57,455 nt of DNA, from assembly GCA_945868575.1 (NCBI GenBank), contig CAMBMH010000005.1, positions 1-57,455 of the forward strand, written 5' to 3'. Below are positions 1-9,011 of this stretch, piece after piece. Below the pieces are notes generated by a model. The model ran no database searches. It was not told the DNA's origin and saw only the letters and a list, made by a program, of their open reading frames with translations. A program made the translations under genes and the position numbers. Every line of letters begins with the position of its first letter. Position 1 is the first letter of the stretch. Source of the DNA: Singulisphaera sp. GP187. GTDB lineage: Bacteria; Planctomycetota; Planctomycetia; Gemmatales; Gemmataceae.

Positions 1-165
1 CTCACTGATTGGTTTTCCAATGAATCCACGGTGGACTTTTTATTGGAAATTCCGGAGGTGAACGAATCCTTGGATGAGTTGAGAACCATCCTGACTTCTG
101 ACGATTACAAGGACCGTTTGATGACATTCCTTGAACTAAACATCAACGAGTTTGAGCGGAAGTGA
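1..165 (+). CDS. 3' end of an unidentified gene (partial)
   Basis: The first reading frame is open from the first base of the window and ends in tandem stops (TGA TAA). The 54 visible residues are acidic and leucine-rich (tail ...ELNINEFERK) and look like the C-terminal helices of a soluble protein. The family cannot be recognised from this fragment. It could be the C-terminus of a transcriptional regulator or an ATPase-associated protein, but nothing decides this. The start lies outside the window. Confidence 0.55.
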   Translation, partial: LTDWFSNESTVDFLLEIPEVNESLDELRTILTSDDYKDRLMTFLELNINEFERK

Positions 166-617
166 TAAACCCCTTGCAATAGTCGTGGTTTTTGCAATAG
201 TCCAAGGCTATTCCCAATTGATTCGATTGTAGGATAGCCCTTTGCATGAGCTGCCGGTCTTAGACCTATATTGGCTGGTTGGCAATTCCTGAATCAGCTA
301 AAACATTTGGTCGAATTCGTTTTTGAGTCGGGGATCTCCGTTTGCTTTTGGTTCTCCCATCAATTTATCCCGCAACGCCGGTCGGATATTCTGGCAGGAC
401 GGGTTCCCTGCGGGGTTTTGCATTTGATTCGGGTCTTTGGCGGAATGGTAAAGTTCCTCCGGGGGGGGGATTCAAGTGCCAACCTCGTATGCTTGACATT
501 ATTCATGTCCTATTTGTGTTTAATTAGTCGGGCCTTCAAGTGCCCACCGTCCATATAATCATGCATGTTTATTAGTATTTTAAAATGAATAAATTTTTAA
601 TTAAATCATTTGAAATT
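166..617. other. Gene-poor, partly AT-rich intergenic stretch
   Basis: No convincing gene was found in these 452 bases. Short frames near 271-558 have no family resemblance and no ribosome-binding site. The stretch holds two copies of TTGCAATAGTC (174-184 and 193-203), a run of eight or nine G near 461-469, two copies of TTCAAGTGCC (near 470 and 534) and a strongly AT-rich end (560-617). The repeated decamers may be remnants of a decayed gene. Confidence 0.4.
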
Positions 618-2009
618 TTATTTATTAAGCGAGCTTTCATGATACCATTTTGTAAATGCCCCACGCAAATCTTCCAATTTTTTTGGCATTATTGGTGCCA
701 GGTTTCTAATTTCGCCCGGGTCATGTTTTAAGTCAAACAACATTGTTGACTCATTTGGGACATAGGGGATAATCAATTTCCAATTGCCAGCAATAATCCA
801 GCCGTACTCGAGATTTTTTGATGGATCCTCTATTGAAACGGCATTATGGCTGAACACCGCGCCGGGCAAATAAATGCGATTGGCTACCGCTTTGGGATCG
901 GCCAGAATAACTCCTTTTTGGCGGGGATCCACTTTCAATCCGGCAAGAAAAAGAATGGTTGGGGCGACATCGGTGGAGGAGACCGGGTTGTCGATTTTGG
1001 CCGGTTTCAGCTTGGCCGGGTAGCGAACAAGGATCGGTGTCCGAAGACCACCATCAAAGGGACTTCGTTTGGATTTGGGCGCGAAACCTGGGCCGTCGAC
1101 CTTTTGGATCCAGCCGTTGTCCGCCAAAAAGACAACAATTGTGTTTTCGGCGTTGCCTGATTTTTCGAGTTTTTCAAGGATTTCCCCGACCGTCTCATCA
1201 AACCAGGTACACATGGCCCAGTATCTTGCGACATGAATGGAAGGAGTTTTATCACGGTATTTATCAACGAGTCTTTTGGGAGGATTATGGGGCTCGTGTG
1301 GCATCATCGGTGCATACCAGATGAAAAAAGGAGACGATGAGATGGTTGGGTTGTTATTCTTTGCCGGATCAATGAATTGAAGAACCGTTTCCAGGGATTG
1401 CCGACCAATTTTCAGCCCCTCATCACCATGTCTTCCTCCTTTGCTCACATCGCCATGGGTCATTCCCTCTGTGAATCCACACCGGCATGCTTCGCCTTCC
1501 CACCATTTTCCTGTTTGCAGAGTCCTGTAACCCGCGGCGGTGAATGACTTGGCAAGTGAAGGCTGACGATTGAACCTTTCCACCATCTTTTTGCGATCTG
1601 CAAGGAAAATTGGGTCCTTCATTGCTTGTCCCATGTTCAATCCTTTGGGAAGTGGCGGATCATTGCTTGTAATTCCATGTTCCTGAGGCCAAAGTCCCGT
1701 GATGATGGTTGCGAGGCTTGCCCGGCAAAGGCTTGAGGGAACATAACCCCGATCAAATCTCAACGATTGCGCTGCCAGGCGATCCAGGTTGGGTGTCTGA
1801 ATTTCCTTGTGGCCCATGAACCCGTAATCACCCCACCCCTGATCATCGCCGAGAATGAGAAGCACATTTGGCCTTGAGGCGTGAGTAACATCGGCTGCGA
1901 GATCGGCGGAAAAAATTTTGTTGTTATGAAACGGAATTAAAAACACAAAAAGGGATCCGATAAATACGAATAATTTTTCCGATAGCCTACGATCTTGGCT
2001 GCCGATCAT
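618..2009 (-). CDS. Exported sulfatase (alkaline-phosphatase fold)
   Basis: Predicted sulfatase of about 463 residues. After a hydrophobic N-terminal signal-like segment (residues 13-27) come the metal-binding start RPNVLLILGDDQGWGD (metal ligands D55, D56) and the formylglycine-type motif at C95-R-A-S-L followed by T104-G105. Downstream are KWWEGE, the ADNGW metal-binding segment and a C-terminal LFDLKHDPGE motif typical of the family. Arg at motif position five is replaced by Leu (L99) and Pro at position three by Ala. The frame extends further upstream, but ATG 2009 is chosen because it directly precedes the signal segment and has GGGAG upstream. The substrate is unknown, probably a sulfated polysaccharide. 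No anaerobic maturase or FGE gene is adjacent. Confidence 0.88.
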   Translation of the reverse strand: MIGSQDRRLSEKLFVFIGSLFVFLIPFHNNKIFSADLAADVTHASRPNVLLILGDDQGWGDYGFMGHKEIQTPNLDRLAAQSLRFDRGYVPSSLCRASLATIITGLWPQEHGITSNDPPLPKGLNMGQAMKDPIFLADRKKMVERFNRQPSLAKSFTAAGYRTLQTGKWWEGEACRCGFTEGMTHGDVSKGGRHGDEGLKIGRQSLETVLQFIDPAKNNNPTISSSPFFIWYAPMMPHEPHNPPKRLVDKYRDKTPSIHVARYWAMCTWFDETVGEILEKLEKSGNAENTIVVFLADNGWIQKVDGPGFAPKSKRSPFDGGLRTPILVRYPAKLKPAKIDNPVSSTDVAPTILFLAGLKVDPRQKGVILADPKAVANRIYLPGAVFSHNAVSIEDPSKNLEYGWIIAGNWKLIIPYVPNESTMLFDLKHDPGEIRNLAPIMPKKLEDLRGAFTKWYHESSLNK

Positions 2010-2155
2010 GGTTGGGCTCCCTATTCCTTTTTTCGTGGTGTTTCTGAAATTATGTCCTGTTGTCCGCTTTTGACAACCATGGCTGAATACCGGAGGAAAT
2101 CCGCACCAACTCGCAGACCTCGAAAGTATTTCAGATTGACCAACGGCATCTCTTG

Positions 2156-3772
2156 CTATTGTAGGGTTGTAACCCGGCGTCGGGTGATTGTCCCATCGGG
2201 CCCCACGATGCGGGTAAGCCCTTGACCGGGCCAATCCTTCAAAAGGGCGCGGAGGTCCTTGATGTCCAGAGGATCATTTTGGCTTCCCCCTACCAGTCCC
2301 AGTGTTTGAATTCCCAATAGTTTGCCAGGATTTTTCCATATGTTTGCCAGTTCCAGTCCCGGGACTGGTTGTCCTGCAAGAAGGGAGCGGGTTCCTTTGC
2401 CAATATGTTTTCTCAGGACTTGGGCCATTGGCTCGTCCAGGCTCAGGTTACCAAGATCAATCTCGTCGCAAGGGCCCAGATCCCCGAAAAAAGCAGGCAG
2501 ACTCACATCCCCAAGGAAATTGCCCGTGATGGCGACATAACTTGGGTTGCCGCTGGAAAGCTCTTTGGCCACCCGGACAAGTGCTGGTCGACCAAGTCCT
2601 GCAAAACGGATCTCCAAATTGTCTAAAGACGAAAACCAACCCATTTTGGCAAGGGACATCGTTGCCTTGTCGCCTATGTGGTTGGAATCGAGTCTAAGGC
2701 GCTTGAGACCAGGCGGCTTACCCCAGGCCGCGATGTCCAGAATGTCTGTCGCCTTGAGCCCATTCTCGGCAAGGTCGAGTTCTTCGAGGTATGGATTTTG
2801 CAAAATTCGCTTAAGTAGCCTTCTGCTTGGGCGGCTTCGCGCCAGGCGAACAGACCGTAATTGATCCCAAAAATCCATATCAGACAATTGGTCCCAATCG
2901 TGGGTTTCCAGCCTTAACCCGCAAAGTGCGATTTCAGTAAGTTGACCAAGCCATGGGGAATGGGTTAGGGCGTGGACAAGTTCCTGGGACCCATTCGGAT
3001 GCGGAACCTCCTCCGCGAAATCGATGGCAAGGGATTTCATCTTTGGTAAGCGGTCGGACATAAGCAGGACGGATAGTCCATGTCGTGTGATATTGGATCT
3101 TGCCAGATCCAAAGATGAGAGGTTCTGTGCGCCAAATGTGGCCAGGTCCCGTAAAGCCCGATCTCCCAGGGTAGGGCAGTAGGAAACATCCAGCTTTTCC
3201 AAATCAACCATACGCCCTGTTGTTTCCAGGCTGCGAAGGGCGCCGCCTTCAACTTCCACTCCAGCAAGCCCCAGTTCCCGGATGCGATGATTTTCCAGGT
3301 GATGAATCAGCAATCCCACATTGACCCGTGCGGTTGTTTGAACCGTGAGCGATTGCCATTGGGGAAGTCTTTGGATCAATTCTCCGGCGGTAGCCTCTTC
3401 GCCTTGGCCAATCCGGATGCGCCCTTCCTTCCAGAAACAAAGCGAAGGATCAACATTCGGACGGGAAAGAAATCGTTGCCAACCCAAAAGGGTGCCCTCA
3501 AGGCGTTCGACAAATCCATCCTCCCAATCCCAATCAAGTAGAGCCCGAGTCCACCATGCATCGGAATGCCCCTCCGCGGCGATTTCCAGCTCGTTGTTCC
3601 GTTCCAGCCGACGGATTTGTTCCTCAGAATTGCCCGGTTGGGCCTGGGCCCAACGAAGTCGCTCGGCCAATTCGGGGCGAACCGGCTCCAGCATATCCGC
3701 AACAATGGTCTTTTCTCCGGATTCCCATGCTGCCTTAAGCTCTTCCTGAAAGGAACCCAAATGGTTTACCAC
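2156..3772 (-). CDS. Leucine-rich-repeat protein with TIGR02996-like N-terminal region
   Basis: About 538 residues. The N-terminal 120 residues contain an LLDWDWEDGFVERLEGT stretch resembling the linker after the TIGR02996 domain found in many Gemmata-type proteins. The rest is a ladder of leucine-rich repeats (LEKLDVSYCPTLGDRALRDL, LEELDLAENGLKATD, LKRLRLDSNHIGDKA). No signal peptide is seen, so it is probably a cytoplasmic interaction scaffold. The start is set at GTG 3772, preceded by GGAGAACGC; it overlaps the stop region of the upstream alcohol dehydrogenase gene by seven bases, which suggests translational coupling. An ATG 24 bases upstream is the alternative. The partner is unknown. 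Confidence 0.72.
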   Translation of the reverse strand: MVNHLGSFQEELKAAWESGEKTIVADMLEPVRPELAERLRWAQAQPGNSEEQIRRLERNNELEIAAEGHSDAWWTRALLDWDWEDGFVERLEGTLLGWQRFLSRPNVDPSLCFWKEGRIRIGQGEEATAGELIQRLPQWQSLTVQTTARVNVGLLIHHLENHRIRELGLAGVEVEGGALRSLETTGRMVDLEKLDVSYCPTLGDRALRDLATFGAQNLSSLDLARSNITRHGLSVLLMSDRLPKMKSLAIDFAEEVPHPNGSQELVHALTHSPWLGQLTEIALCGLRLETHDWDQLSDMDFWDQLRSVRLARSRPSRRLLKRILQNPYLEELDLAENGLKATDILDIAAWGKPPGLKRLRLDSNHIGDKATMSLAKMGWFSSLDNLEIRFAGLGRPALVRVAKELSSGNPSYVAITGNFLGDVSLPAFFGDLGPCDEIDLGNLSLDEPMAQVLRKHIGKGTRSLLAGQPVPGLELANIWKNPGKLLGIQTLGLVGGSQNDPLDIKDLRALLKDWPGQGLTRIVGPDGTITRRRVTTLQ

Positions 3773-4971
3773 GCGTTCTCCAGGATCCGAACACACTCTT
3801 CCTGTCCCAGCCGCACCGGATTGACGCGCATGATTCGTTCGACGGCTACGGCCTTGGCAGCGGTCTCGGCGATTTTCTCACGGGGGAAACCGATGTCCTG
3901 AAGGCGGTGGGGAATGCCAATCCGTTTTCTAAGAGCAATAATTGTGTCGATTGCCTTGGTGGCCGCCTCGGGTTGGGAGAGCCCAATAATATCGACGCCA
4001 AGCCATGTGGCAATTTGGGCCAGTTCGGCATCGCGCGCGCCAAGATATTCCATCAGGACATATGGCAGCAAAAGACCATTTCCCGCGCCATGACTTACAT
4101 GAACCACCGAGGCGATGGCATATTCCAGAGCGTGGACCGCAGCGACACCCACATTGGAAAACGCAAGCCCCCCCAGCGTTGCGGCAAGTGACATTCCTTC
4201 GCGGGCTTCCAGGGATCCGGGTTCTTCCACGGCGCGGGCAAGATGCTCTCCGACAAGGCGGATTGCCTTTTCCGCCATGATGTCTCCTATTGGGTTTTTT
4301 CCCTGATAACAGGACCTTCCCGGTTCGGGCAGTGGGAAATGCGTGTTGGCGATGGCGGTGTAAGCTTCGACGGCATGGGTGAGGGCATCGATTCCCGAAT
4401 CGGCGGTCACTTTTGCCGGGCAGGTGAGTGTGAGTAGCGGGTCAACAAGTGCCACAAGAGGTCTCTGAAATGGTGATAAACTACCAAGTTTGATCCCCGC
4501 GTCCGGGTCGGTGTAGACATCCGCGTGGGAAACCTCGGATCCGGTTCCGGCGGTAGTGGGGATGCAAATGAGCGGGACAATGGGTCCGGGGACCTTGTCA
4601 TCGCCTGTGTAGTCCCGGGGGTGACCGCCATGGGCCAACACTTTGGATGTTAGTTTGGCAAGGTCCATATTCGACCCGCCCCCAAGACCCACCAACCCGG
4701 TTGGTCCAAAGGCGCGGGCCACTTCGACACTCTTTAGAACGGCTGCAAGTGTGGGTTCAGGTTCGCCCCCAAGGTGTACCAGAACATCCAGTCCCGCGGC
4801 CATGAGCGGGTCGACGACTTTTTTGACGATGCCTGCCTGTTCCAGGATTGGATCGCTGATTACAAAAAGTTTCCGCAGACCATGCTTTATGGCCAATTCG
4901 GGTGCCCGCTGGCTTGATTTTTGCCCGAAGAAAAGCTGTCCGGCGGATCCAAAGGACCAAATGGTTCGCAT
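3766..4971 (-). CDS. Iron-containing alcohol dehydrogenase
   Basis: A 401-residue group III (Fe-dependent) alcohol dehydrogenase, the usual family length. Visible are the dinucleotide-binding GGGSNMDLAK (residues 97-106), the PTTAGTGSEV family signature (139-147) and the metal ligands D195, H199, H280 and H294 with the usual spacing (D-x3-H, then H-x13-H). It should interconvert an alcohol and an aldehyde or ketone with NAD(P)H in the cytoplasm; the exact substrate (1,3-propanediol, lactaldehyde, 4-hydroxybutyrate or another) cannot be read from sequence. It starts at ATG 4971 with a weak ribosome-binding site (GGGA about 13 bases upstream). It is followed immediately by the LRR gene and preceded by the PLP enzyme gene 5094-6137, probably one transcription unit. 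Confidence 0.9.
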   Translation of the reverse strand: MRTIWSFGSAGQLFFGQKSSQRAPELAIKHGLRKLFVISDPILEQAGIVKKVVDPLMAAGLDVLVHLGGEPEPTLAAVLKSVEVARAFGPTGLVGLGGGSNMDLAKLTSKVLAHGGHPRDYTGDDKVPGPIVPLICIPTTAGTGSEVSHADVYTDPDAGIKLGSLSPFQRPLVALVDPLLTLTCPAKVTADSGIDALTHAVEAYTAIANTHFPLPEPGRSCYQGKNPIGDIMAEKAIRLVGEHLARAVEEPGSLEAREGMSLAATLGGLAFSNVGVAAVHALEYAIASVVHVSHGAGNGLLLPYVLMEYLGARDAELAQIATWLGVDIIGLSQPEAATKAIDTIIALRKRIGIPHRLQDIGFPREKIAETAAKAVAVERIMRVNPVRLGQEECVRILENAW

Positions 4972-5093
4972 GTTCGTTTTTCATCCCGTTCATGGTGAAA
5001 GTGACGGTTGGGCAAAAAAGCCAAAAGGGAATTCTAGAACCGGAAATCCTTCCGAATGGGCGGTTTTGTGTGGGACCAAAAATTTTCAAAAGT

Positions 5094-6137
5094 TTACCTT
5101 CCGGGTTTGATCTTTTCTGGTTCCACCTGAATCCAATTTTGAAACGGTCCCTCGTCGACATTGCGCCCACTAACCACCACAATAATGTCCCCTTCTCCGG
5201 AAAGATCGACCTCGCCGCTCAATAGGGCGGCCGTAGCGATCGCCCCGGAAGGTTCAGTTCTCATGCCGTGCTGTTCATAAAGCCAGCGCATGGCCCGGCG
5301 AGTCGCAAGGTCATCCATTGAGACCGACTGTTCCACCAATTTTTGAAGGATCGGCCAGTTGTATTGTCCTACATCATAGGACAAGAGGCCATCACAAATA
5401 CTGGTCGGTTTTTCGAGCCGGACCCGTTCCCTTGCCGCGAGGGATTGACGGAAATCGTCCGCGCCAGAAGGTTCAACTCCGATGAGCTTTGCGGAGGGAA
5501 ACCCGTCGGCAATGGCCAGCGCATGGCCCGCCATCAATCCTCCACCGCTGACCTGGCAAAGGAAATGCGAAACGGTTCGACCATGGGCTTTTAAAACATG
5601 CGCTATTTCCAATCCGCCAACTCCGTTTCCCGCTATGACATGGGGGTCGTCATAGGGGGAGGCCTGAATGGCGCCCTCTCCTTCGGCAATTTCACGGGTC
5701 AATTTGTCACGGATGCCGGTAAGGTGATCCGTGGCAATGTCATAGGTTCGAACTTCGGCGCCAAAGGAGCGGGTGCGTTCGAATTTGACCTTGGGAGCGC
5801 TTTCGGGCATGACAACAATCACCCGGCGACCGTAACGCGACCCGGCAAAAGAAATTCCCGAGGCAAAGTTGCCTGATGAGTGTGCGGCAACGGGCTTGGA
5901 GCCGATTCGTTCCAAATGGTGTGCCATCCAGTTGAGGGCGCCAAGGAGCTTGAACGAACCTACAGGAGTCCAGCCATAATCTTTGAGCCAGATCCTTCGG
6001 CCATTGCTCAGTCCCAAAGCCTGTTCCAGCGCATACGAACGAATCAGTGGGGCAGGAGAAATATGTTGGCGGATCACCGATTCGGCTTGCCGGACATCGT
6101 TGATTGTGGGAATCGTAAGTGTGGACGAGGTGGACAT
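5094..6137 (-). CDS. PLP-dependent threonine dehydratase / serine racemase-like enzyme
   Basis: A fold-type II (tryptophan synthase beta family) pyridoxal-phosphate enzyme of about 347 residues. The cofactor lysine is K63 in PVGSFKLLGA, the substrate loop is SSGNFASG (87-94) and the phosphate-binding glycine loop is SGGGL. Length and layout match biosynthetic-type catabolic threonine dehydratases and serine racemases without an ACT domain. The usual KxRGA after the lysine is KLLGA here, and the preceding PTG is PVG, so substrate may differ (threo-3-hydroxyaspartate or diaminopropionate are options). The start is set at ATG 6137 (AGGA nine bases upstream); the frame is open further upstream but that extension has no family resemblance. 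Confidence 0.85.
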   Translation of the reverse strand: MSTSSTLTIPTINDVRQAESVIRQHISPAPLIRSYALEQALGLSNGRRIWLKDYGWTPVGSFKLLGALNWMAHHLERIGSKPVAAHSSGNFASGISFAGSRYGRRVIVVMPESAPKVKFERTRSFGAEVRTYDIATDHLTGIRDKLTREIAEGEGAIQASPYDDPHVIAGNGVGGLEIAHVLKAHGRTVSHFLCQVSGGGLMAGHALAIADGFPSAKLIGVEPSGADDFRQSLAARERVRLEKPTSICDGLLSYDVGQYNWPILQKLVEQSVSMDDLATRRAMRWLYEQHGMRTEPSGAIATAALLSGEVDLSGEGDIIVVVSGRNVDEGPFQNWIQVEPEKIKPGR

Positions 6138-6607
6138 GAGCCGATTCCTGGGTGGGGTTTCCTTGAAAGCGGAATTTTGGGAAAAGCGGTTTATTTCGTG
6201 GAGGCATGCAAGGGCCGAAAGCGATTGGCGGCCCACACTGATTCTATGTCAAAATTGGTAAGAAAAAGAGGGATTGTATTTGGTTGCCTTAAGATGGAGG
6301 AATTCGATTTTCGAGTCCCTCAAAGCGGCTGAGTGGAGGCGTAAACGAAATATTCCGGGTTGGTTGGTCCGGGAAATTCAGCCACCGGCTACCAAAAATG
6401 CGATTAAAAATTTGTAAGAGGCGATTCCCCAATTTTGTGACCAAAGTCAGGTAATTATGAACAATCCTATGTTTTCGATGAAAAGGAATCCTATCCTGTC
6501 CCAATAGCAAAATTAGGGATTATTGGGATAGACCTGTCCGTTACTCCAAAAGGTTTTTGGGAACGGTTATCCTTTGTTCTTGTAAATGAAACGCGGAGGC
6601 GGATTTT
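6138..6607. other. Intergenic region between the PLP enzyme and aqpZ
   Basis: Divergent region of 470 bases with no convincing gene. It must hold the promoters of the minus-strand PLP-enzyme unit and of aqpZ. The one clear structure is the inverted repeat at 6497-6530. The aqpZ ribosome-binding site is GGAGGCGGATTTT before ATG 6608. Confidence 0.5.
6497..6530. promoter_or_regulatory. Inverted repeat upstream of aqpZ
   Basis: Arms TGTCCCAATA (6497-6506) and TATTGGGATA (6521-6530) match at nine of ten positions around a 14-base spacer. It lies about 80 bases before the aquaporin start. It could be an operator or an mRNA hairpin; no T-run follows, so a terminator is unlikely. Confidence 0.4.
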
Positions 6608-7339
6608 ATGCAGATTGGAAAGCGTTGTATCGCTGAATTTATCGGCACCTTCTGGTTGGTGTTTGGGGGCTGTGGCAGCGCGGTTTTAGCCGCTGCCGTC
6701 AGCGCAAAGTTTGGTGACACCCCTTTTAATGTCGGAATCGGGTTTGTGGGCGTCGCAGTTGCCTTTGGCTTGACCGTTTTGACCATGGCGTATGCCATTG
6801 GCCATATCTCGGGTTGCCACCTTAACCCGGCTGTCTCCGCAGGCCTTGTGGCAGGCGGCCGGTTTTCCGCAAAGGATTTCATTCCTTATGTCGCGTCCCA
6901 GGTTCTGGGTGCCATTGCGGGCGCTGTAGTGCTTTATGTGATTGCATCGGGCAAGGAAGGGTTCTCCCTGGCGGGTGGTTTCGCATCAAACGGATATGCC
7001 GAACACTCCCCCGAAAAATATAGCCTCATTTCCTGCCTTGTGGCGGAAGTGGTCCTGACCTTCATGTTCCTCATTATTATCCTTGGTTCGACCGACAAGC
7101 GCGCCCCGGCCGGATTTGCGCCCATTGCCATTGGTCTTGGCCTTACCCTGATCCACCTGATCGGAATCCCGGTCACCAACCTCTCTGTTAACCCTGCCCG
7201 TTCCACAGGGCCTGCCTTGGTGGTGGGTGGTTGGGCCCTCGCCCAGTTGTGGTTGTTCTGGATCGCCCCCATATTGGGTGCGGTCGCAGCGGGACTGGTT
7301 TACCGGACTGTTTTTGAATCGGATGCCAAGAAAGCCTAA
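6608..7339 (+). CDS. aqpZ: Aquaporin Z
   Basis: Inner-membrane water channel of 243 residues, six membrane spans plus two half-helices. The two NPA boxes are HLNPAV (N73-P74-A75) and SVNPARS (N195-P196-A197-R198). By alignment with E. coli AqpZ, the aromatic/arginine filter positions are F53, H183, L192 and R198; E. coli has Thr at the third (T183). The narrow His/Arg filter argues for water rather than glycerol, and similarity to E. coli AqpZ is strong throughout ([30 protein letters not shown]). The ribosome-binding site is GGAGG. It is a single-gene unit followed by a hairpin. Confidence 0.95.
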   Translation: MQIGKRCIAEFIGTFWLVFGGCGSAVLAAAVSAKFGDTPFNVGIGFVGVAVAFGLTVLTMAYAIGHISGCHLNPAVSAGLVAGGRFSAKDFIPYVASQVLGAIAGAVVLYVIASGKEGFSLAGGFASNGYAEHSPEKYSLISCLVAEVVLTFMFLIIILGSTDKRAPAGFAPIAIGLGLTLIHLIGIPVTNLSVNPARSTGPALVVGGWALAQLWLFWIAPILGAVAAGLVYRTVFESDAKKA

Positions 7340-7359
7340 TTGCGGCTTCGCGATTTCAT

Positions 7360-7404
7360 CAACGCAAAGGGGGTCGGGCAGAAGCTCGACCCTCGTTGCA
7401 TTTT
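7360..7404 (+). terminator. Probable terminator of aqpZ
   Basis: About 20 bases after the aqpZ stop, CAACG (7360-7364) can pair with CGTTG (7394-7398), and inside it GGGTCG pairs with CGACCC. The hairpin is followed by CATTTTATCC. The T-run is short, so efficiency is uncertain. Confidence 0.5.
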
Positions 7405-7635
7405 ATCCTCCTTGAACAGAGGTTGTTTGGAATTCCCGAGCCACATGGGCCAGGGCGGATAAACAGATCCAAAGACCAAAGCAAATTAACCACGAAAACC
7501 TGAACCACACGAAAAAGGGGAAACCAAAAAGGCGCCGGATTTCATTACTACATCTGGATACTAATTATAATATTTGAGATCTTCAAAAGTCACTGTAATG
7601 ACAATCATTATTTTTATATGCCCATTTATCGGTTT

Positions 7636-8850
7636 TTATTTCCATGTTGGTTGCCAATGGGGCCACATGGCGGCTTCGCCTTTTTTGAGCTGGGTGATTT
7701 GGGTTTCCTGGTTGGTTTTCAGGTCCCGGACAAACAGTTGCCGAACCCCGTCCCGTTTCGAACCATAGGCGATGGATTTGCCATCGGGGGAGGGTGTCGG
7801 ATGATAGTGGAGTGTTCCGGGTGAAGATTGAGTCAGTTGGGTGGTGACACCCTCCAGGTTGGTTTGACAAAGCTCCACCCTGTTTTCCCTTTTTGCGGTG
7901 TGAAACACCGACAGGCCATCGTTGGACCAGACCGGGGTGTCACTGCTCCCATCATGGAAATCGGGAACATCCAGAAACGCGATCCAACCCTGATAGCCTC
8001 CCAGGTCGACAAGTTTGCGCAGGCCTGTGCCGTCAGCCCGAACAATAAAAGGATTGCTGGCGCCATGTTTGCCCGAAAGGAAGAGGAGCCATTTTCCATC
8101 GGGTGACCAGCGCGGTCCAAAGTTGAACGGATTTCCGGTTTCGATTTTCTGCTTTTTCGATCCATCGGCTTTGGCGATTTGGATTTGATAATTGTCGTGG
8201 TAGCTGATTTTCGTTCCATCAGGCGATGCGCTATACCCATACGCGAACCCGCCTCCCGAACCGGAAACATCCTTTTTGTTTTTTCCATCCGGATCCATCA
8301 CGAAGGGTTTGGACAACCCCCCAATCAGGGGTGTGAAACCGATTTGTTTTCCCCCGGGAAGAAAGAAAAGGCCACCATTGTAATGGCTGACTCGTTCGAT
8401 GTTTGTCAGGTTGGTGCCGGAATTTTTCAACGGGTCCCACAAGAGCGAATCGAGGCGCCATTTGCCCGGCTCCATCCGGAAGGTTTTGTGCTCCTCTTCC
8501 CAAAGGGCGTTGGCGGGATCCTGCCACCCCTGATTGATCACTGCCCAGCTTCCATCAGGAGACCAACCCGCGAACTGGGTCCAGGTGTTTTCGTTTTCGA
8601 CCAGTTTTTCAGCGACTTGTCTGGTGCTTGATCCAACGTGGTGGACCATCATCGCCCTGCTTGTTCGCACATTGTTGTGTCTTCCACCCGGGAGGTCGGT
8701 TCGCAGTTGGGTGTATCCGATCCAAATGGGATTTTTTTCTTTGTCGCTTATGGGATTTGGGGCGCGCATTGGGGTTTCATCCGCCAATGTGGTCCCACGG
8801 ATTCCATAGAGAACGGCCAGAGTCGCCAGGATTGTAAAGAGGTGTTTCAT
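7636..8850 (-). CDS. Exported TolB-like beta-propeller protein
   Basis: A 404-residue protein with an N-terminal signal peptide (MKHLFTILATLAVLYGIRG, cleavage expected near residue 24) followed by PD40/WD40-like blades: WSPDGSWAVI, SPDGTKISYHDN, WSPDGKWLLFLSG, WSNDGLSVFHT, PSPDGKSIAYGSKRDG. This is the blade signature of the TolB C-terminal propeller and the DPP-IV-type propellers, but no catalytic domain follows, so a binding or sensing role in the periplasm is inferred. It is transcribed convergently to aqpZ and appears monocistronic. The region 7405-7635 downstream holds no gene, only a TTAACCACGAAAACC...CCACACGAA direct repeat (7486-7515). Confidence 0.85.
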   Translation of the reverse strand: MKHLFTILATLAVLYGIRGTTLADETPMRAPNPISDKEKNPIWIGYTQLRTDLPGGRHNNVRTSRAMMVHHVGSSTRQVAEKLVENENTWTQFAGWSPDGSWAVINQGWQDPANALWEEEHKTFRMEPGKWRLDSLLWDPLKNSGTNLTNIERVSHYNGGLFFLPGGKQIGFTPLIGGLSKPFVMDPDGKNKKDVSGSGGGFAYGYSASPDGTKISYHDNYQIQIAKADGSKKQKIETGNPFNFGPRWSPDGKWLLFLSGKHGASNPFIVRADGTGLRKLVDLGGYQGWIAFLDVPDFHDGSSDTPVWSNDGLSVFHTAKRENRVELCQTNLEGVTTQLTQSSPGTLHYHPTPSPDGKSIAYGSKRDGVRQLFVRDLKTNQETQITQLKKGEAAMWPHWQPTWK

Positions 8851-9011
8851 GGTGACAGCCCAGGTGTGGATGAAGGGATTTTAAAATTATCCAAAAAAGG
8901 AGTGAAAATGGGTAATTAATCAAGCGGAATGCCGTATTATTCTCAAATTTTTCCGTTACGGGAATTAGATTAAGGACAAATGGAGGGTACAGGAATAAGT
9001 ATCCCTACTGA

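Noticed and set aside
271-558. Possible small gene in the gene-poor stretch
   Set aside because: No ribosome-binding site, no family and odd composition around a G-run; reported only as intergenic.
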